Notes: generated from the letters alone by a model not told the origin. A stretch of DNA of 36,488 nt from Pseudomonadota bacterium (GCA_023389055.1 JAEWFA010000014.1:1-36488); one strand, 5' to 3'; positions 5,534 through 14,434 are shown, numbered from the stretch's first letter. Made by a program: numbers and translations.

Positions 5534-7588
5534 ATGCCCGCGCATCCGATCGAGAACCTTCGAACGCTCGCACTGGTCGGACATGCGGGGGTCGGCAAGA
5601 CCACGCTGATCGAGTCGATGCTGGCTGCCGCCGGCGCGATCGCCGCCCCCGGGGCAATCGAGCGCGGCAACACGGTCTGCGACTACGACCCGCTCGAGAA
5701 GGAGCATGCGCACTCGCTGAAGCTCGCGTGCTCGCACTTCGAGCGCGACGGCGTACGCGTGCACCTTCTCGACACGCCGGGCTATCCGGATTTCGCGGGG
5801 CGCGCGATGGCCGCGCTCGACGCCGTCGAATCGGCGGCGATCGTCGTCGACGCGCAGCGAGGCGTCGAGATGTCGACGGCGAGAGTCGCACTGCTCGCGC
5901 AGACGAGACGCCTGTGCCGCTTCGTCGTCGTGCACCGCATCGACGCCGAAGGGGTCGACCTGCCGGCCCGTGTCGAGGAACTGCGCGCCAGCTTCGGTCC
6001 CGAGTGCCTGCCGCTGAACCTGCCCGCCGCCGGCGCCACGAGCGTCATCGATTGCTTCTTCGCGCCGCAAGGCGCGGCGACCGACTTCTCCAGCGTCGCC
6101 GACGCGCATCGTGCGCTGGTCGAGCAGGTCGTCGAGGTCGACGACTCGCTCACCGAGCGCTACCTGGCGGGCGAGGAGATCGGGATGGGCGAACTGCACG
6201 ACGCCTTCGAGCGCGCGCTGCGCGACGGGCACATCGTGCCGATACTGTTCGCATCGTCCCGCAGCGGCGTCGGCGTGAACGAACTGGTGGATTTCGTCGT
6301 TCGCCTGGCGCCCAGCCCGCTCGAGGGAAATCCGCCGCTGTTCGAGCGCTGGCCGGGCGGCGACGCCACGCGAGCCGAACCCTTCGCCGCCTCGCGTCGC
6401 GCCGACGACCACGTGCTCGCACACGTCTTCAAGGTCGAGATCGATCCGTACATCGGGCGCATCGCGACGATTCGCGTGCACCAGGGGACGATCGTCGCCG
6501 ATACCCCGCTGTACGTCGGCGAGGGCCGCAAGGCGGTTCGCGCCGGCGCGCCGCAACTCGTGCAGGGACGCGATTTTCGCCCGCTCGCCGCGGCGGGCCC
6601 CGGCGAGATCTGCGCGCTCACGAAGATCGACGAACTCGCCTACGACGCCGTGCTGCACGACGCACCCGACGACGCGACGATCCATTACCGGCCGCTGCCG
6701 CTGCCGCACGCCGTCTACGGTCTCGCGATCCGCGTGAAGAAGCGCGGCGACGAGCAGAAGCTCTCGGAGGTATTGCATCGGCTGTGCGCGGAGGACCCGA
6801 GCCTGGCCGTCGAGCACGATCCGACGACGCACGAAGCCGTCGTGCGTGGCCTGGGCGAAGTGCACGTCGCGCGCGTGCTCGAGCGGATCCGCTCGCAGTA
6901 CAAGCTCGACGTCGATGCGCATCCGCCCACCGTTCCGTACCGAGAAACGATCTCGGGCAACGCCGAGGGACATCATCGCCACAAGAAGCAGAGCGGCGGC
7001 GCCGGTCAGTTCGGCGAGGTGTACCTGCGCGTCGAACCGCTGGCACGCGGCGAGGGCTTCCGATTCGTCGACGAGGTCAAGGGCGGCGCAATTCCCGGAC
7101 CGTTCATCCCCGCCGTGGAAAAAGGCGTGCGGCAGGCGCTCGCGGGCGGTGCCATCGCCGGCTTTCCCGTGCAGGACGTGAAGGTCACCGTCTACGACGG
7201 CAAGACGCATCCGGTCGACGGCAAGGAGATCGCCTTCATCACGGCAGGACGCAAGGCTTTCCTCGATGCCGCAGCCAAGGCGCGTCCGGTGGTGCTCGAA
7301 CCCATCGTGTCGCTCGAACTCACGATTCCGGCCGATGCGATCGGCGCGGTCTCCGGCGAGTTGTCGGCGCGTCGCGGCCAGGTCTCGGGGGCCGATTCGG
7401 CACGCGCCGGCATGGCGACGATCAACGCGCGCGCACCGATGGCCGAGCTCGCCGACTTCCAGGGGCGCCTGAAGGCGATCACCGGCGGACAGGGCAGCTA
7501 TTCGCTCGAGCTGCTGGGCTACGAGGAAGCGCCGGCGCCGGTGCAACAGAAGCTGCACGCGGCGTGGCGACCGCAGCAGGAGGAGTGA
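5534..7588 (+). CDS. EF-G-2-like translational GTPase with degenerate G motifs
   Basis: A 684-residue protein. ATG 5534 is chosen for its ribosome site GGGGAGGAA (5522-5530); earlier in-frame ATGs lack one and encode an Arg-rich extension. The G domain is at the N-terminus: P-loop GHAGVGKTT (16-24) and G3 DTPGY (80-84). EF-G domains II to V follow, including YRETISGNAEGHHRHKKQSGGAGQFGEV (domain III/IV junction), and the end is GGQGSYSLELLGYEEAP. Two GTPase signatures deviate. G4 NKxD reads HRID (134-137), and the switch I segment normally written RGITI reads HSLKLAC. These deviations and the overall layout match the paralogous EF-G-2 group (as in Thermus EF-G-2) rather than housekeeping FusA. 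Its role is not well defined; it probably binds ribosomes. No neighbour points to a specific partner. Confidence 0.85.
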   Translation: MPAHPIENLRTLALVGHAGVGKTTLIESMLAAAGAIAAPGAIERGNTVCDYDPLEKEHAHSLKLACSHFERDGVRVHLLDTPGYPDFAGRAMAALDAVESAAIVVDAQRGVEMSTARVALLAQTRRLCRFVVVHRIDAEGVDLPARVEELRASFGPECLPLNLPAAGATSVIDCFFAPQGAATDFSSVADAHRALVEQVVEVDDSLTERYLAGEEIGMGELHDAFERALRDGHIVPILFASSRSGVGVNELVDFVVRLAPSPLEGNPPLFERWPGGDATRAEPFAASRRADDHVLAHVFKVEIDPYIGRIATIRVHQGTIVADTPLYVGEGRKAVRAGAPQLVQGRDFRPLAAAGPGEICALTKIDELAYDAVLHDAPDDATIHYRPLPLPHAVYGLAIRVKKRGDEQKLSEVLHRLCAEDPSLAVEHDPTTHEAVVRGLGEVHVARVLERIRSQYKLDVDAHPPTVPYRETISGNAEGHHRHKKQSGGAGQFGEVYLRVEPLARGEGFRFVDEVKGGAIPGPFIPAVEKGVRQALAGGAIAGFPVQDVKVTVYDGKTHPVDGKEIAFITAGRKAFLDAAAKARPVVLEPIVSLELTIPADAIGAVSGELSARRGQVSGADSARAGMATINARAPMAELADFQGRLKAITGGQGSYSLELLGYEEAPAPVQQKLHAAWRPQQEE

Positions 7589-7605
7589 CAATCACTCGCG
7601 TGTCA
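7586..7605. promoter_or_regulatory. TGACA-N10-TGTCA dyad ahead of the aldehyde dehydrogenase gene
   Basis: TGACA (7586-7590) and TGTCA (7601-7605) form a perfect inverted repeat with a 10-bp spacer. It overlaps the stop codon of the EF-G-like gene and lies 38 bp before the next start. It is the only candidate control element in the 55-bp gap; a chance match is possible for so short a repeat. Confidence 0.3.
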
Positions 7606-7643
7606 CAATCGCAGGCAGACGAAACAGCGAGGTGGTGCGCTCC

Positions 7644-9074
7644 ATGTACGAGGATCTCCGTCTCTACATCGACGGCGAGTTCATCGCGGCGCAGGGTCGC
7701 CGCGAACAGGATGTCTTCGATCCCGCAACCGGCGACGTGATCGGCAAGTTGCCGCACGCCACCCGCGAAGACCTCGATCGAGCGCTGGCCGCCGCGCAAC
7801 GCGCGTTCCCCGGCTGGCGCGACACCTCCCCGCTGGAACGCAGCCGCATCCTGCGCAAGGCGGCCGACCTGCTGCGCGAACGCGCCGCCGAGATCGGCCG
7901 GAACATCACGCTGGACCAGGGCAAGCCGCTCGCCGAGGCGATCAACGAAGTGAAGGGCTGCGCCGAGCACGCCGAATGGCATGCCGAGGAAGGCCGGCGC
8001 ATCTACGGACGAGTGATCCCGCCGCGCCACCCGGCGGTGCGCCAGCTCGTCTTGCGCCAGCCCGTCGGCGTCTGCGCGGCGTTCACGCCGTGGAACTTCC
8101 CCGCGAGCCAGGCGATCCGCAAGATCGGCGCTGCGCTCGGCTCGGGCTGCACGATCGTTCTCAAGGGCCCCGAAGACGCGCCGAGTGCCATCGTCGCGCT
8201 GGCACGGGTGTTCCACGACGCAGGCCTGCCGGCAGGCTGCCTGAACGTCGTCTGGGGCGTGCCGCACGAGGTCTCCGACTACCTGATCCGCTCGCCGATC
8301 GTGCGCAAGATCTCGTTCACCGGGTCGGTGCCGGTCGGCAAGCAGCTCGCGGCGCTCGCCGCGCAGCAGATGAAGCGCAGCACGATGGAGCTGGGCGGGC
8401 ATTCGCCGGTGATCGTCTTCGAAGACGCCGACGTCGAGCGCGCCGCCGACCTGCTGCAGGCCTTCAAGTTCCGCAACGCCGGGCAAGTCTGCGTGTCGCC
8501 GACGCGCTTCTACCTGCACGAGAAGATCCACGACCGCTTCCTCGCGCGCTTCCTCGAGAAGACACGCGAGATGAAGGTCGGCGCGGGGCTCGACGAGGGC
8601 ACCCGCATGGGCCCGCTTGCGCACGAGCGTCGGGTGCCTGCGATGGAGCAATTCGTCGACGACGCCAGCCGACGCGGCGGGCGCATCGAGTTCGGCGGCG
8701 AGCGACTGTCCGATCGCGGCAACTTCTTCGCGCCCACCGTGGTCACCGGCCTGCCCGACGACGCGATGCTGATGACCACCGAGCCTTTCGGGCCGATCGC
8801 GCCGTTCGCGCGCTTCAGCAACTTCGACGACGTCATCCGCCGCGCGAACGCATTGCCCTACGGGCTGTCGTCGTACGTATTCACGACATCGAGCCGCAAC
8901 GCGAACGCCGCGGCGAACGCGCTGGAAGCCGGCAACGTCAACATCAACCATTTCGGGCAGGCGATCGCCGAGGCGCCCTTCGGCGGCGTGAAGGACAGCG
9001 GCTGGGGCAGCGAAGGCGGCACCGAGACCTTCGACGGCTACCTGAACACCAAGTTCATCACGCAGCGCGACTGA
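7644..9074 (+). CDS. NAD(P)-dependent aldehyde dehydrogenase, succinate-semialdehyde dehydrogenase type
   Basis: A 476-residue protein. ATG 7644 is preferred over GTG 7632 because GAGGTGG (7629-7635) is well spaced from it. It oxidises an aldehyde to the acid with NAD(P). Features include TPWNFP (148-153), the cofactor-binding Lys in IVLKGPED (174), FTGS near 225, the general base Glu249 in ELGGHSP and the nucleophile Cys283 in NAGQVCVSP. Length is normal for the superfamily, and the pattern is closest to the succinate-semialdehyde/glycolaldehyde dehydrogenase group. The M20 deacetylase starts 4 bp later, so the two form an operon, perhaps for breakdown of an amino-acid-derived compound. Substrate cannot be read from sequence. 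Confidence 0.88.
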   Translation: MYEDLRLYIDGEFIAAQGRREQDVFDPATGDVIGKLPHATREDLDRALAAAQRAFPGWRDTSPLERSRILRKAADLLRERAAEIGRNITLDQGKPLAEAINEVKGCAEHAEWHAEEGRRIYGRVIPPRHPAVRQLVLRQPVGVCAAFTPWNFPASQAIRKIGAALGSGCTIVLKGPEDAPSAIVALARVFHDAGLPAGCLNVVWGVPHEVSDYLIRSPIVRKISFTGSVPVGKQLAALAAQQMKRSTMELGGHSPVIVFEDADVERAADLLQAFKFRNAGQVCVSPTRFYLHEKIHDRFLARFLEKTREMKVGAGLDEGTRMGPLAHERRVPAMEQFVDDASRRGGRIEFGGERLSDRGNFFAPTVVTGLPDDAMLMTTEPFGPIAPFARFSNFDDVIRRANALPYGLSSYVFTTSSRNANAAANALEAGNVNINHFGQAIAEAPFGGVKDSGWGSEGGTETFDGYLNTKFITQRD

Positions 9075-9078
9075 CGCG

Positions 9079-10248
9079 ATGGCCGGTGCACGTTCCACCG
9101 TCGAACTGCTGCGCCGGCTGGTCGCCTTCGACACGGTCAGTTCGAAGCCGAACGTCGAGCTGATCGACTGGGCCGCGCAACGGCTCGAAGACGCGGGCTT
9201 TCGCTGCTTCGTGCAGCACGGCGACGAGCCGGGCAAGGCGAACCTGTTCGCCACCGTCGGTCCCGACGATACGCCCGGCTGGATGCTGTCGGGGCACTCC
9301 GACGTCGTTCCGGTGGCGGGCCAGGCGTGGTCCTCCGATCCCTTCGAACTGCGCGAGGCGGGCGAACGACTGTACGGCCGCGGAGCCGCCGACATGAAAG
9401 GCTTCCTCGCCTGCGTGCTCGAAGCCGCGCCGCGGCTTGCCGAGCGCAGGCTGCGAGCGCCGGTACACGTCGTGCTCTCGTACGACGAAGAGACGACGAT
9501 GCGCGGCATGCGTACGCTCGCTGCGCACCTGGCCGACGCGCCCCGTCGCCCGGCCGCCTGCATCATCGGCGAGCCCACGTCGATGCACCTGGTCGTCGCG
9601 AACAAGGGCGCGGCCGGCTACCGGGTGCACGTGCGCGGTCACTCGGTGCATTCGTCGCTGCGCGACCGCGGCGTTTCCGCGGTGGAGCAGGCCGCGGAGA
9701 TCATCGTCTTCGTCGGCAGGCTGCAGCGCGAGCTCGACGCCGCCGCGCGGCACGACGGCTTCGAGTATCCGCACACGAGCGTGCACGTCGGGCGCATCGA
9801 GGGCGGCACCGCCCACAACATCACCGCGAAAGACTGCGAGTTCGTTCTCGAGATCCGCACGCTGCCCGGGATGCGTTCGGCCGAAGTGCTCGAGCGCGTT
9901 CGCCGCCATTGCGACGAGGTGGTACTGCCCGCGATGCGGCGCATCGCCGCCGACACCGCGATCACGTTCGACGAGATCTTCGACACGCCGCCACTGGACG
10001 AGCACGGAAACCGTTCGCTCGCGCAGGCGATCGCTCCGCTGTGCGGACACGCCGAGTTGCGTCGCGTGAGCTTCGGCACCGAGGCCGGAATCCTGCAGGC
10101 GATCGGCATCCCCACCGTCGTCTGCGGTCCAGGCGACATCGCGGTTGCGCATCAGCCCGACGAGTACGTCGAAGTCGAGCAACTCGAGCGGTGCAGCGCC
10201 TTCCTCGATGCGCTCGGCCTGCGGCTGTCCGGGAACGCGAACGCCTGA
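9079..10248 (+). CDS. argE: Acetylornithine deacetylase-type M20 metallopeptidase
   Basis: A 389-residue protein, 4 bp after the aldehyde dehydrogenase. M20/ArgE enzymes hydrolyse N-acyl amino acids (N-acetylornithine to ornithine plus acetate) with a di-zinc centre in the cytoplasm. Visible ligands are His73 and Asp75 (SGHSDVVPV), bridging Asp105 (GRGAADMKG), catalytic Glu137 and Glu138 (DEETT), Glu165 (GEPTS) and a late His in AVAHQPDEYV. The dimerisation lid is present (HVRGHSVHSS, GGTAHNITAKDCEF). Length and motif spacing match ArgE proteobacterial homologues. The pairing with an aldehyde dehydrogenase, rather than arg genes, leaves a catabolic N-acyl amino acid substrate possible, so the gene symbol is tentative. 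Confidence 0.85.
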   Translation: MAGARSTVELLRRLVAFDTVSSKPNVELIDWAAQRLEDAGFRCFVQHGDEPGKANLFATVGPDDTPGWMLSGHSDVVPVAGQAWSSDPFELREAGERLYGRGAADMKGFLACVLEAAPRLAERRLRAPVHVVLSYDEETTMRGMRTLAAHLADAPRRPAACIIGEPTSMHLVVANKGAAGYRVHVRGHSVHSSLRDRGVSAVEQAAEIIVFVGRLQRELDAAARHDGFEYPHTSVHVGRIEGGTAHNITAKDCEFVLEIRTLPGMRSAEVLERVRRHCDEVVLPAMRRIAADTAITFDEIFDTPPLDEHGNRSLAQAIAPLCGHAELRRVSFGTEAGILQAIGIPTVVCGPGDIAVAHQPDEYVEVEQLERCSAFLDALGLRLSGNANA

Positions 10249-10274
10249 GCGCGAACGAGTACCTGTGAGAGAAT
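10247..10274 (+). promoter_or_regulatory. Weak candidate promoter for the ccm operon
   Basis: The 78-bp gap 10249-10326 contains an extended -10-like sequence TGAGAGAAT (10266-10274) with a poor -35 candidate (CTGAGC) 16 bp upstream. It is the only A/T-richer stretch ahead of ccmI and sits at the expected distance. Support is limited to that resemblance. Confidence 0.25.
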
Positions 10275-10326
10275 AAAGGGTTATTCCCTTCCCCCAGCGC
10301 TGCCTCGTGGCGGCGCTTCTCCGCCG

Positions 10327-11628
10327 ATGGCCCTGTGGATCTCCATCGCGATCGTCACGACGTTGGCGACCGCCCTGGTCGTCTGGCCGCTCGTGTCGAC
10401 GCGCCGGCCGGGCGCCGACGCCCGATACGACGACGAACGACGCCTCGCGGTATTTCGCGACCGGCGCCGCGAGATCGATCGCGAGCACGACGCCGGCCGG
10501 CTCAGCGCGGCGGAGGCCGACCAGGCGCACGCCGATCTCGTCCGCCAATTGGCCGAAGACCTGCCCGAGGTCACCGGCACCGATGCCGCGGCGAACCCGC
10601 CCGCAGCGCCCGAAGTCACTGCCGGCCCGCGTGCAGCCGCGGTATCTTCCCCGCGGGCCGCATGGGTCGCTGCGTTGTTCGTCGCGGTGCTCGTTCCGTT
10701 GGTCGCCTTCGGCGTCTATCGACAAGTGGGTGCGCCGCACCTCGCGTCGATTGATCCCAGCGCAGCGCCGCCTGCGGTCGACGCCGCGCAGGTCGACGCG
10801 ATGATCGAGCGCATCGAGCAACGCACCCGCGCGCAGCCCGAGGACGCCGAGGCCTGGGCGATGCTCGCCGAGGCGCGCAAGATGCAGGGCCGGCACGACG
10901 AAGCGGTCGTCGCGTTCGCGAAAGCGATCGAACGTTTGCCCAACGACGCGCGCCTGCTCACCGACTACGCCGAATCGGCGGCGTTGCGCGCCGGTGGCGA
11001 CTTCGCCGGGCAGCCGGTCGAGTTGCTCGAGCGGGCGCTGGCGATCGATCCGAACGAACCGAAGGCGGTCGCGCTGATGGGCGCGGCGCAATACCGGCTC
11101 GGCAACCTGCCGCGCGCGCGCAGCTACCTGCAGCAACTCGAGACCTTTCTGACCCCGGGCAGCGCAGAAGCGACGCAGATCGCCGCGATCCTGCAGCGCA
11201 TCGACGGCGAGATCGGCGCGGCGGCACCGGCCGACGGCGCCGTCGCGCAAGATCCCGGGCCGCCGGCGGCTGCCTCGGCGGCCGCTTCCGTTGCGGGCAC
11301 CGTCGCCATCGACCCGTCTCTGGCCGAACGTGCCGCCGCCGGCGGCACGCTCTTCGTGATTGCGCGCGCCAGCGGCGGCCCGCCGATACCGATCGCCGTG
11401 CTGCGCCTGCCGACACCCGAGTTTCCGGTGTCGTTCACGCTCGACGACTCGAATGCGATGGATCCGGCGCGACGGCTCTCCGGGGCCCAATCGCTGGATC
11501 TCGAAGCGCGCCTGAGCCGCAGCGGCCAGGCGATGCGCGAGCCCGGCGACCTGTACGGCCGCGTCGAAAACGTGCGCCCGGGCGCCGGCGGACTGCGCAT
11601 CGTCATCGACCAGGTCGTCTCGCGTTGA
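10327..11628 (+). CDS. ccmI: Cytochrome c biogenesis protein CcmI (apocytochrome chaperone, TPR)
   Basis: A 433-residue inner-membrane protein that holds apocytochrome c for haem ligation. TM1 is residues 3-24 (LWISIAIVTTLATALVVW). A cytoplasmic charged loop follows (RLAVFRDRRREIDREHDAGRLS), as is typical of CcmI. TM2 is about 111-131. Periplasmic TPR repeats run from about 150 to 285 (AEAWAMLAEARKMQGRHDEAVVAFAKAIERLP is a clear unit). A C-terminal domain beginning near 305 (GTVAIDPSLAERAAAGGTLFVIARA) is the conserved CcmI C-terminal module. Start ATG 10327 has only a weak ribosome site. ccmI usually ends ccm operons; here it comes first, and ccmA overlaps its stop. Confidence 0.92.
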   Translation: MALWISIAIVTTLATALVVWPLVSTRRPGADARYDDERRLAVFRDRRREIDREHDAGRLSAAEADQAHADLVRQLAEDLPEVTGTDAAANPPAAPEVTAGPRAAAVSSPRAAWVAALFVAVLVPLVAFGVYRQVGAPHLASIDPSAAPPAVDAAQVDAMIERIEQRTRAQPEDAEAWAMLAEARKMQGRHDEAVVAFAKAIERLPNDARLLTDYAESAALRAGGDFAGQPVELLERALAIDPNEPKAVALMGAAQYRLGNLPRARSYLQQLETFLTPGSAEATQIAAILQRIDGEIGAAAPADGAVAQDPGPPAAASAAASVAGTVAIDPSLAERAAAGGTLFVIARASGGPPIPIAVLRLPTPEFPVSFTLDDSNAMDPARRLSGAQSLDLEARLSRSGQAMREPGDLYGRVENVRPGAGGLRIVIDQVVSR

Positions 11629-12275
11629 CCCCGGCCGGCGCCTTCGAAGGGCTCGAGACACGCGCGCTCGCCTGCGCCGCCGGCTGGCGCACGCTGTTCT
11701 CCGCACTCGATCTGCGAATCGTGCCGGGACAATGGACGATGCTCGTCGGCGCCAACGGCAGCGGCAAATCCACGCTGCTGCGCACGATCGCTGGCCTGGC
11801 GCGGCCGTTGGCAGGCCAGGTCCTGTGGCGCGGCGCGCTCCGGCGCATCGACGATGCCGAATGGCGCGCGCAGTGCGTCTACCAGGGCCACGCCCCCGGA
11901 TGGAAGGACGCCTTCGACGTGCGCGAGAACCTGTCGATGCAACTGGCGCTCGACGGCCTGCCCATCGGCGCCGACTTGCTCGATGACGCGATCGAGCGCG
12001 TCGGCCTGGCGCGCCAGGCGAAACTGCCGTTCGGGCGGCTATCGGCCGGACAGCGCCGGCGCGTATCGCTCGCGCGCCTGTCGTGCTCGCATGCCCGAAA
12101 GCTGTGGCTGCTCGACGAGCCGGGCACGGCGCTCGATGCCGACGCGCTGCGCCTGCTCGGTGCGCTGATCGACGAGCACCTGCGCGATGACGGCCTCGCA
12201 CTGGTCGCCACCCACCAACCGCTGCCATGCGCCGCGACGCCGACCCGGCTCTCGCTCGACGACGTGCGGGCATGA
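11625..12275 (+). CDS. ccmA: Haem exporter ATP-binding protein CcmA
   Basis: A 216-residue ABC ATPase, the cytoplasmic engine of the CcmABCD complex that frees holo-CcmE. The start is TTG 11625, whose last two bases lie in the ccmI stop codon (TTGA overlap), so translation is probably coupled. Walker A GANGSGKST (42-50), Q-loop in VYQGHAPG, signature LSAGQRRRVSLARL (139-152), Walker B LWLLDEP (160-166) and H-loop His in VATHQP are all intact. Length is standard for CcmA. The next gene overlaps by ATGA. Confidence 0.93.
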   Translation: MTPAGAFEGLETRALACAAGWRTLFSALDLRIVPGQWTMLVGANGSGKSTLLRTIAGLARPLAGQVLWRGALRRIDDAEWRAQCVYQGHAPGWKDAFDVRENLSMQLALDGLPIGADLLDDAIERVGLARQAKLPFGRLSAGQRRRVSLARLSCSHARKLWLLDEPGTALDADALRLLGALIDEHLRDDGLALVATHQPLPCAATPTRLSLDDVRA

Positions 12276-12982
12276 CCCCGCCGCCGCCCCCGGGCGCGCC
12301 CGCGCCGCCCGGTGTGCTGGCCGCGCTGCAGTGGGCGTGTGCGCGCGACCTGCGGCTCGCGATGCGCTCGCGAAGCGAACTCGCGCTGATCGTCGTCTTC
12401 TTCCTGCTGGTGACGAGCCTGTTCCCGCTCGCGGTAAGCCCCGATCCGGAGTTGCTGCGCACGATCGCCGCCGGCATCGTCTGGGTGGCGGCGCTGCTGG
12501 CGAGCCTGCTCGGACTGGCGCGCCTGTTCGCAGCGGACCACGGCGACGGGACGCTCGAGCAGATGGTGCTCGCCCCGGCGCCGCTGCCTGCACTCGTTGC
12601 CGGCAAGGTGCTCGCGCACTGGACCGCCACCGGCTTGCCGCTGGTGCTGCTCGCACCGCTCGCCGGGCTGCAATTCGGACTGGGGCTCGAAGCGATCGGC
12701 GTGCTCGTCGCCTCGCTGGCACTCGGCACACCGATCCTGTCGTGGCTCGGCGCCATCGCCGCTGCCCTGACCCTCGGCGCTCGGGGCGGCTCGTCGCTGC
12801 TTGCGCTGCTCGTGCTGCCGCTGGCCGTCCCGGTGCTGATCTTCGGCGCCGGATCGGTCGAATCGCAGGCCTCCGGCCTGGGCGCCGAAGCGCACCTGTC
12901 GCTGCTTGCGGCGGGCGCGATCGCCGCCTGGGTGCTGGGACCTGCCGCAAGCGCGCTCGCGGTTAGAATCGCACACGAATGA
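12272..12982 (+). CDS. ccmB: Haem exporter membrane subunit CcmB
   Basis: A 236-residue integral membrane protein that partners CcmA and CcmC. ATG 12272 overlaps the ccmA stop (ATGA) and is chosen over an upstream in-frame start inside ccmA. After a Pro-rich start (MTPPPPPGAPAPPG), about six hydrophobic helices follow, the first two near LALIVVFFLLVTSLFPLAV and IAAGIVWVAALLASLLGLAR. The conserved CcmB stretch LFAADHGDGTLEQMVLAPAP is present, as is a C-terminal helix rich in Ala and Leu. The Pro-rich extension of about 15 residues is longer than usual. Confidence 0.92.
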   Translation: MTPPPPPGAPAPPGVLAALQWACARDLRLAMRSRSELALIVVFFLLVTSLFPLAVSPDPELLRTIAAGIVWVAALLASLLGLARLFAADHGDGTLEQMVLAPAPLPALVAGKVLAHWTATGLPLVLLAPLAGLQFGLGLEAIGVLVASLALGTPILSWLGAIAAALTLGARGGSSLLALLVLPLAVPVLIFGAGSVESQASGLGAEAHLSLLAAGAIAAWVLGPAASALAVRIAHE

Positions 12983-13770
12983 CCACCTTCGCCCGGTTCT
13001 GGTACCGCTACGCGTCGCCAGCCAGCTTCTACCCGCTCGCCGCGCGACTGACGCCGGTGTTCGCGGCGCTGGCCGCGCTGCTGGCCGCCGCAGGGCTCTA
13101 CGTCGCTTTCTTCGTCGCGCCCTCCGACTGGCAGCAGGGCGAGGCTTACCGGATCATCTACATCCACGTGCCCGCCGCGTGGATGGCGATGTTCATCTAC
13201 CTGGTCATTGCATTCTGGTCGGCGATCTCGCTCGCATTCAACACGCGCCTGTCGGCGATGATGGCGCAGGCGCTGGCGCCCACCGGCGCGATGTGGGCCT
13301 TCGTCGCGCTGTGGACCGGAGCGTTCTGGGGCCGGCCCACCTGGGGCGCCTATTGGGTCTGGGACGCGCGCCTGACGTCGACGCTGATCCTGCTGTTCCT
13401 GTACCTGGGCTACATGGCGCTGCGTGCGTCGATCGACGACCCGCGCCGCGCCGATCGGGCTGCCGGGTTGCTCGCACTCGTCGGGGCGATCAACGTTCCC
13501 ATCATCTATTTCTCGGTGCGCTGGTGGAACACGCTGCACCAGGGCGCGACGATCTCGATGACCGCCGCGCCCAAGATGGCGCAGACGATGCTCACCGGCA
13601 TGCTGCTGCTCACCTTCGCTGCCTGGGCCTACACGATCGCCGTTGCGCTGCACCGCGTGCGAAGCATCATCGTCGAGCGCGAAGCGGCCAGCGGCTGGAT
13701 GTCGCGCATCGCCGAGCGCGATCGCTCGCCGCCCGACGACACATCCGCGTCGGGCGCGATGGCACGCTGA
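12979..13770 (+). CDS. ccmC: Haem-handling membrane protein CcmC
   Basis: A 263-residue six-helix membrane protein that loads haem onto CcmE. ATG 12979 overlaps the ccmB stop (ATGA). The tryptophan-rich haem motif WGRPTWGAYWVWDARLT lies at 117-133. Flanking periplasmic histidines are His63 (YIHVPAAW) and His187 (WWNTLHQG), the haem axial ligands of the family. The charged C-terminal tail of about 35 residues is cytoplasmic. Confidence 0.95.
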   Translation: MTTFARFWYRYASPASFYPLAARLTPVFAALAALLAAAGLYVAFFVAPSDWQQGEAYRIIYIHVPAAWMAMFIYLVIAFWSAISLAFNTRLSAMMAQALAPTGAMWAFVALWTGAFWGRPTWGAYWVWDARLTSTLILLFLYLGYMALRASIDDPRRADRAAGLLALVGAINVPIIYFSVRWWNTLHQGATISMTAAPKMAQTMLTGMLLLTFAAWAYTIAVALHRVRSIIVEREAASGWMSRIAERDRSPPDDTSASGAMAR

Positions 13771-13784
13771 TTCGCGAGGAAACG

Positions 13785-13973
13785 ATGTTCGACTGGCTGC
13801 GAATGGGCGGCTACGGTTTCTACGTCTGGAGCTCGTACGGCATGCTCGCGCTGGCGATCGTCGTCGAGGTGTACGCGTTGCGCCAGCGGCGACGCACGGC
13901 CGAGCAACGCGCCGACGAGATGCGCGCCGAGCAGGCGGCGCCAGCGGCGCATTTCCCCGGGAACCTCGAATGA
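13785..13973 (+). CDS. ccmD: Cytochrome c biogenesis protein CcmD
   Basis: A 62-residue single-pass protein with ATG 13785 preceded by GCGAGGAA (13775-13782). The N-terminal pattern GGYGFYVWSSYG followed by one helix (MLALAIVVEVYAL) and a basic RQRRR stop-transfer is diagnostic for CcmD. CcmD links CcmABC with CcmE and helps release holo-CcmE. Its stop overlaps the ccmE start by ATGA. Confidence 0.92.
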   Translation: MFDWLRMGGYGFYVWSSYGMLALAIVVEVYALRQRRRTAEQRADEMRAEQAAPAAHFPGNLE

Positions 13974-14434
13974 AAGCACGTCATCGTCGATTGCTGTGGA
14001 TCATCGGCGGGCTCGCGGCGCTGGCCGTCGCCGCCACCTTCGTCACGAACGCATTCCGCAGCAACCTCGTGTTCTTCTTCACGCCGACGCAGATCGTCGA
14101 TGGCGAGGCGCCGACGAACAAGACCTTTCGCATCGGCGGCCTCGTCGAACCCGACAGCGTGAAGCGCGTGGGCGACGGGACCACCGTCACCTTCCGCGTG
14201 ACCGACAACGCCAAGACGATCTCGGTCGCCTACACGGGAATCCTGCCCGACCTGTTCAAGGAAGGTCGCGGCGTCGTCGCGCAGGGCACGCTCGAGTCCG
14301 ACGGCACGTTCAAGGCGCGCGAGGTGCTCGCCAAGCACGACGAGAACTACATGCCTCCGGAAGCGGCCGAAGCGCTGCGCCGCGCCGGACACCCGGTCGG
14401 CGCGCCGTCGCAGTTCCAGCAGGCCGATCGCTGA
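13970..14434 (+). CDS. ccmE: Periplasmic haem chaperone CcmE
   Basis: A 154-residue membrane-anchored haem chaperone. The start ATG 13970 overlaps the ccmD stop. A single N-terminal anchor helix (about 8-27) is followed by an OB-fold beta domain (GGLVEPDSVKR, VTFRVTDN, VVAQGTL). The covalent haem ligand is His123 in LAKHDENYMPPE, with Tyr127 conserved. The motif is the histidine (HxxxY) type, as in Escherichia coli, not the cysteine type of archaea and some sulfate reducers. Confidence 0.95.
   Translation: MKARHRRLLWIIGGLAALAVAATFVTNAFRSNLVFFFTPTQIVDGEAPTNKTFRIGGLVEPDSVKRVGDGTTVTFRVTDNAKTISVAYTGILPDLFKEGRGVVAQGTLESDGTFKAREVLAKHDENYMPPEAAEALRRAGHPVGAPSQFQQADR

Noticed and set aside
5510..7591. 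693-codon - strand open frame opposite the EF-G-like gene
   Set aside because: Shadow frame with no recognisable domains; the + strand protein aligns end to end with EF-G-2.
12942..12969. TAGAAT -10-like box ahead of ccmC
   Set aside because: It sits inside ccmB, has a weak -35 and would start transcription almost at the ccmC ATG; the ATGA coupling explains expression better.
9058..13653. 1531-codon open frame on the - strand opposite argE and ccmI-C
   Set aside because: It is an antisense shadow caused by high GC; the composition is Arg/Ala/His-rich without domains, and the + strand genes are unmistakable.
13760..13774. TGGCACG-CTGA-TTCG at the ccmC/ccmD junction as a sigma-54 promoter
   Set aside because: The -12 element reads CG rather than GC at the required position, and it lies inside a tightly packed operon.
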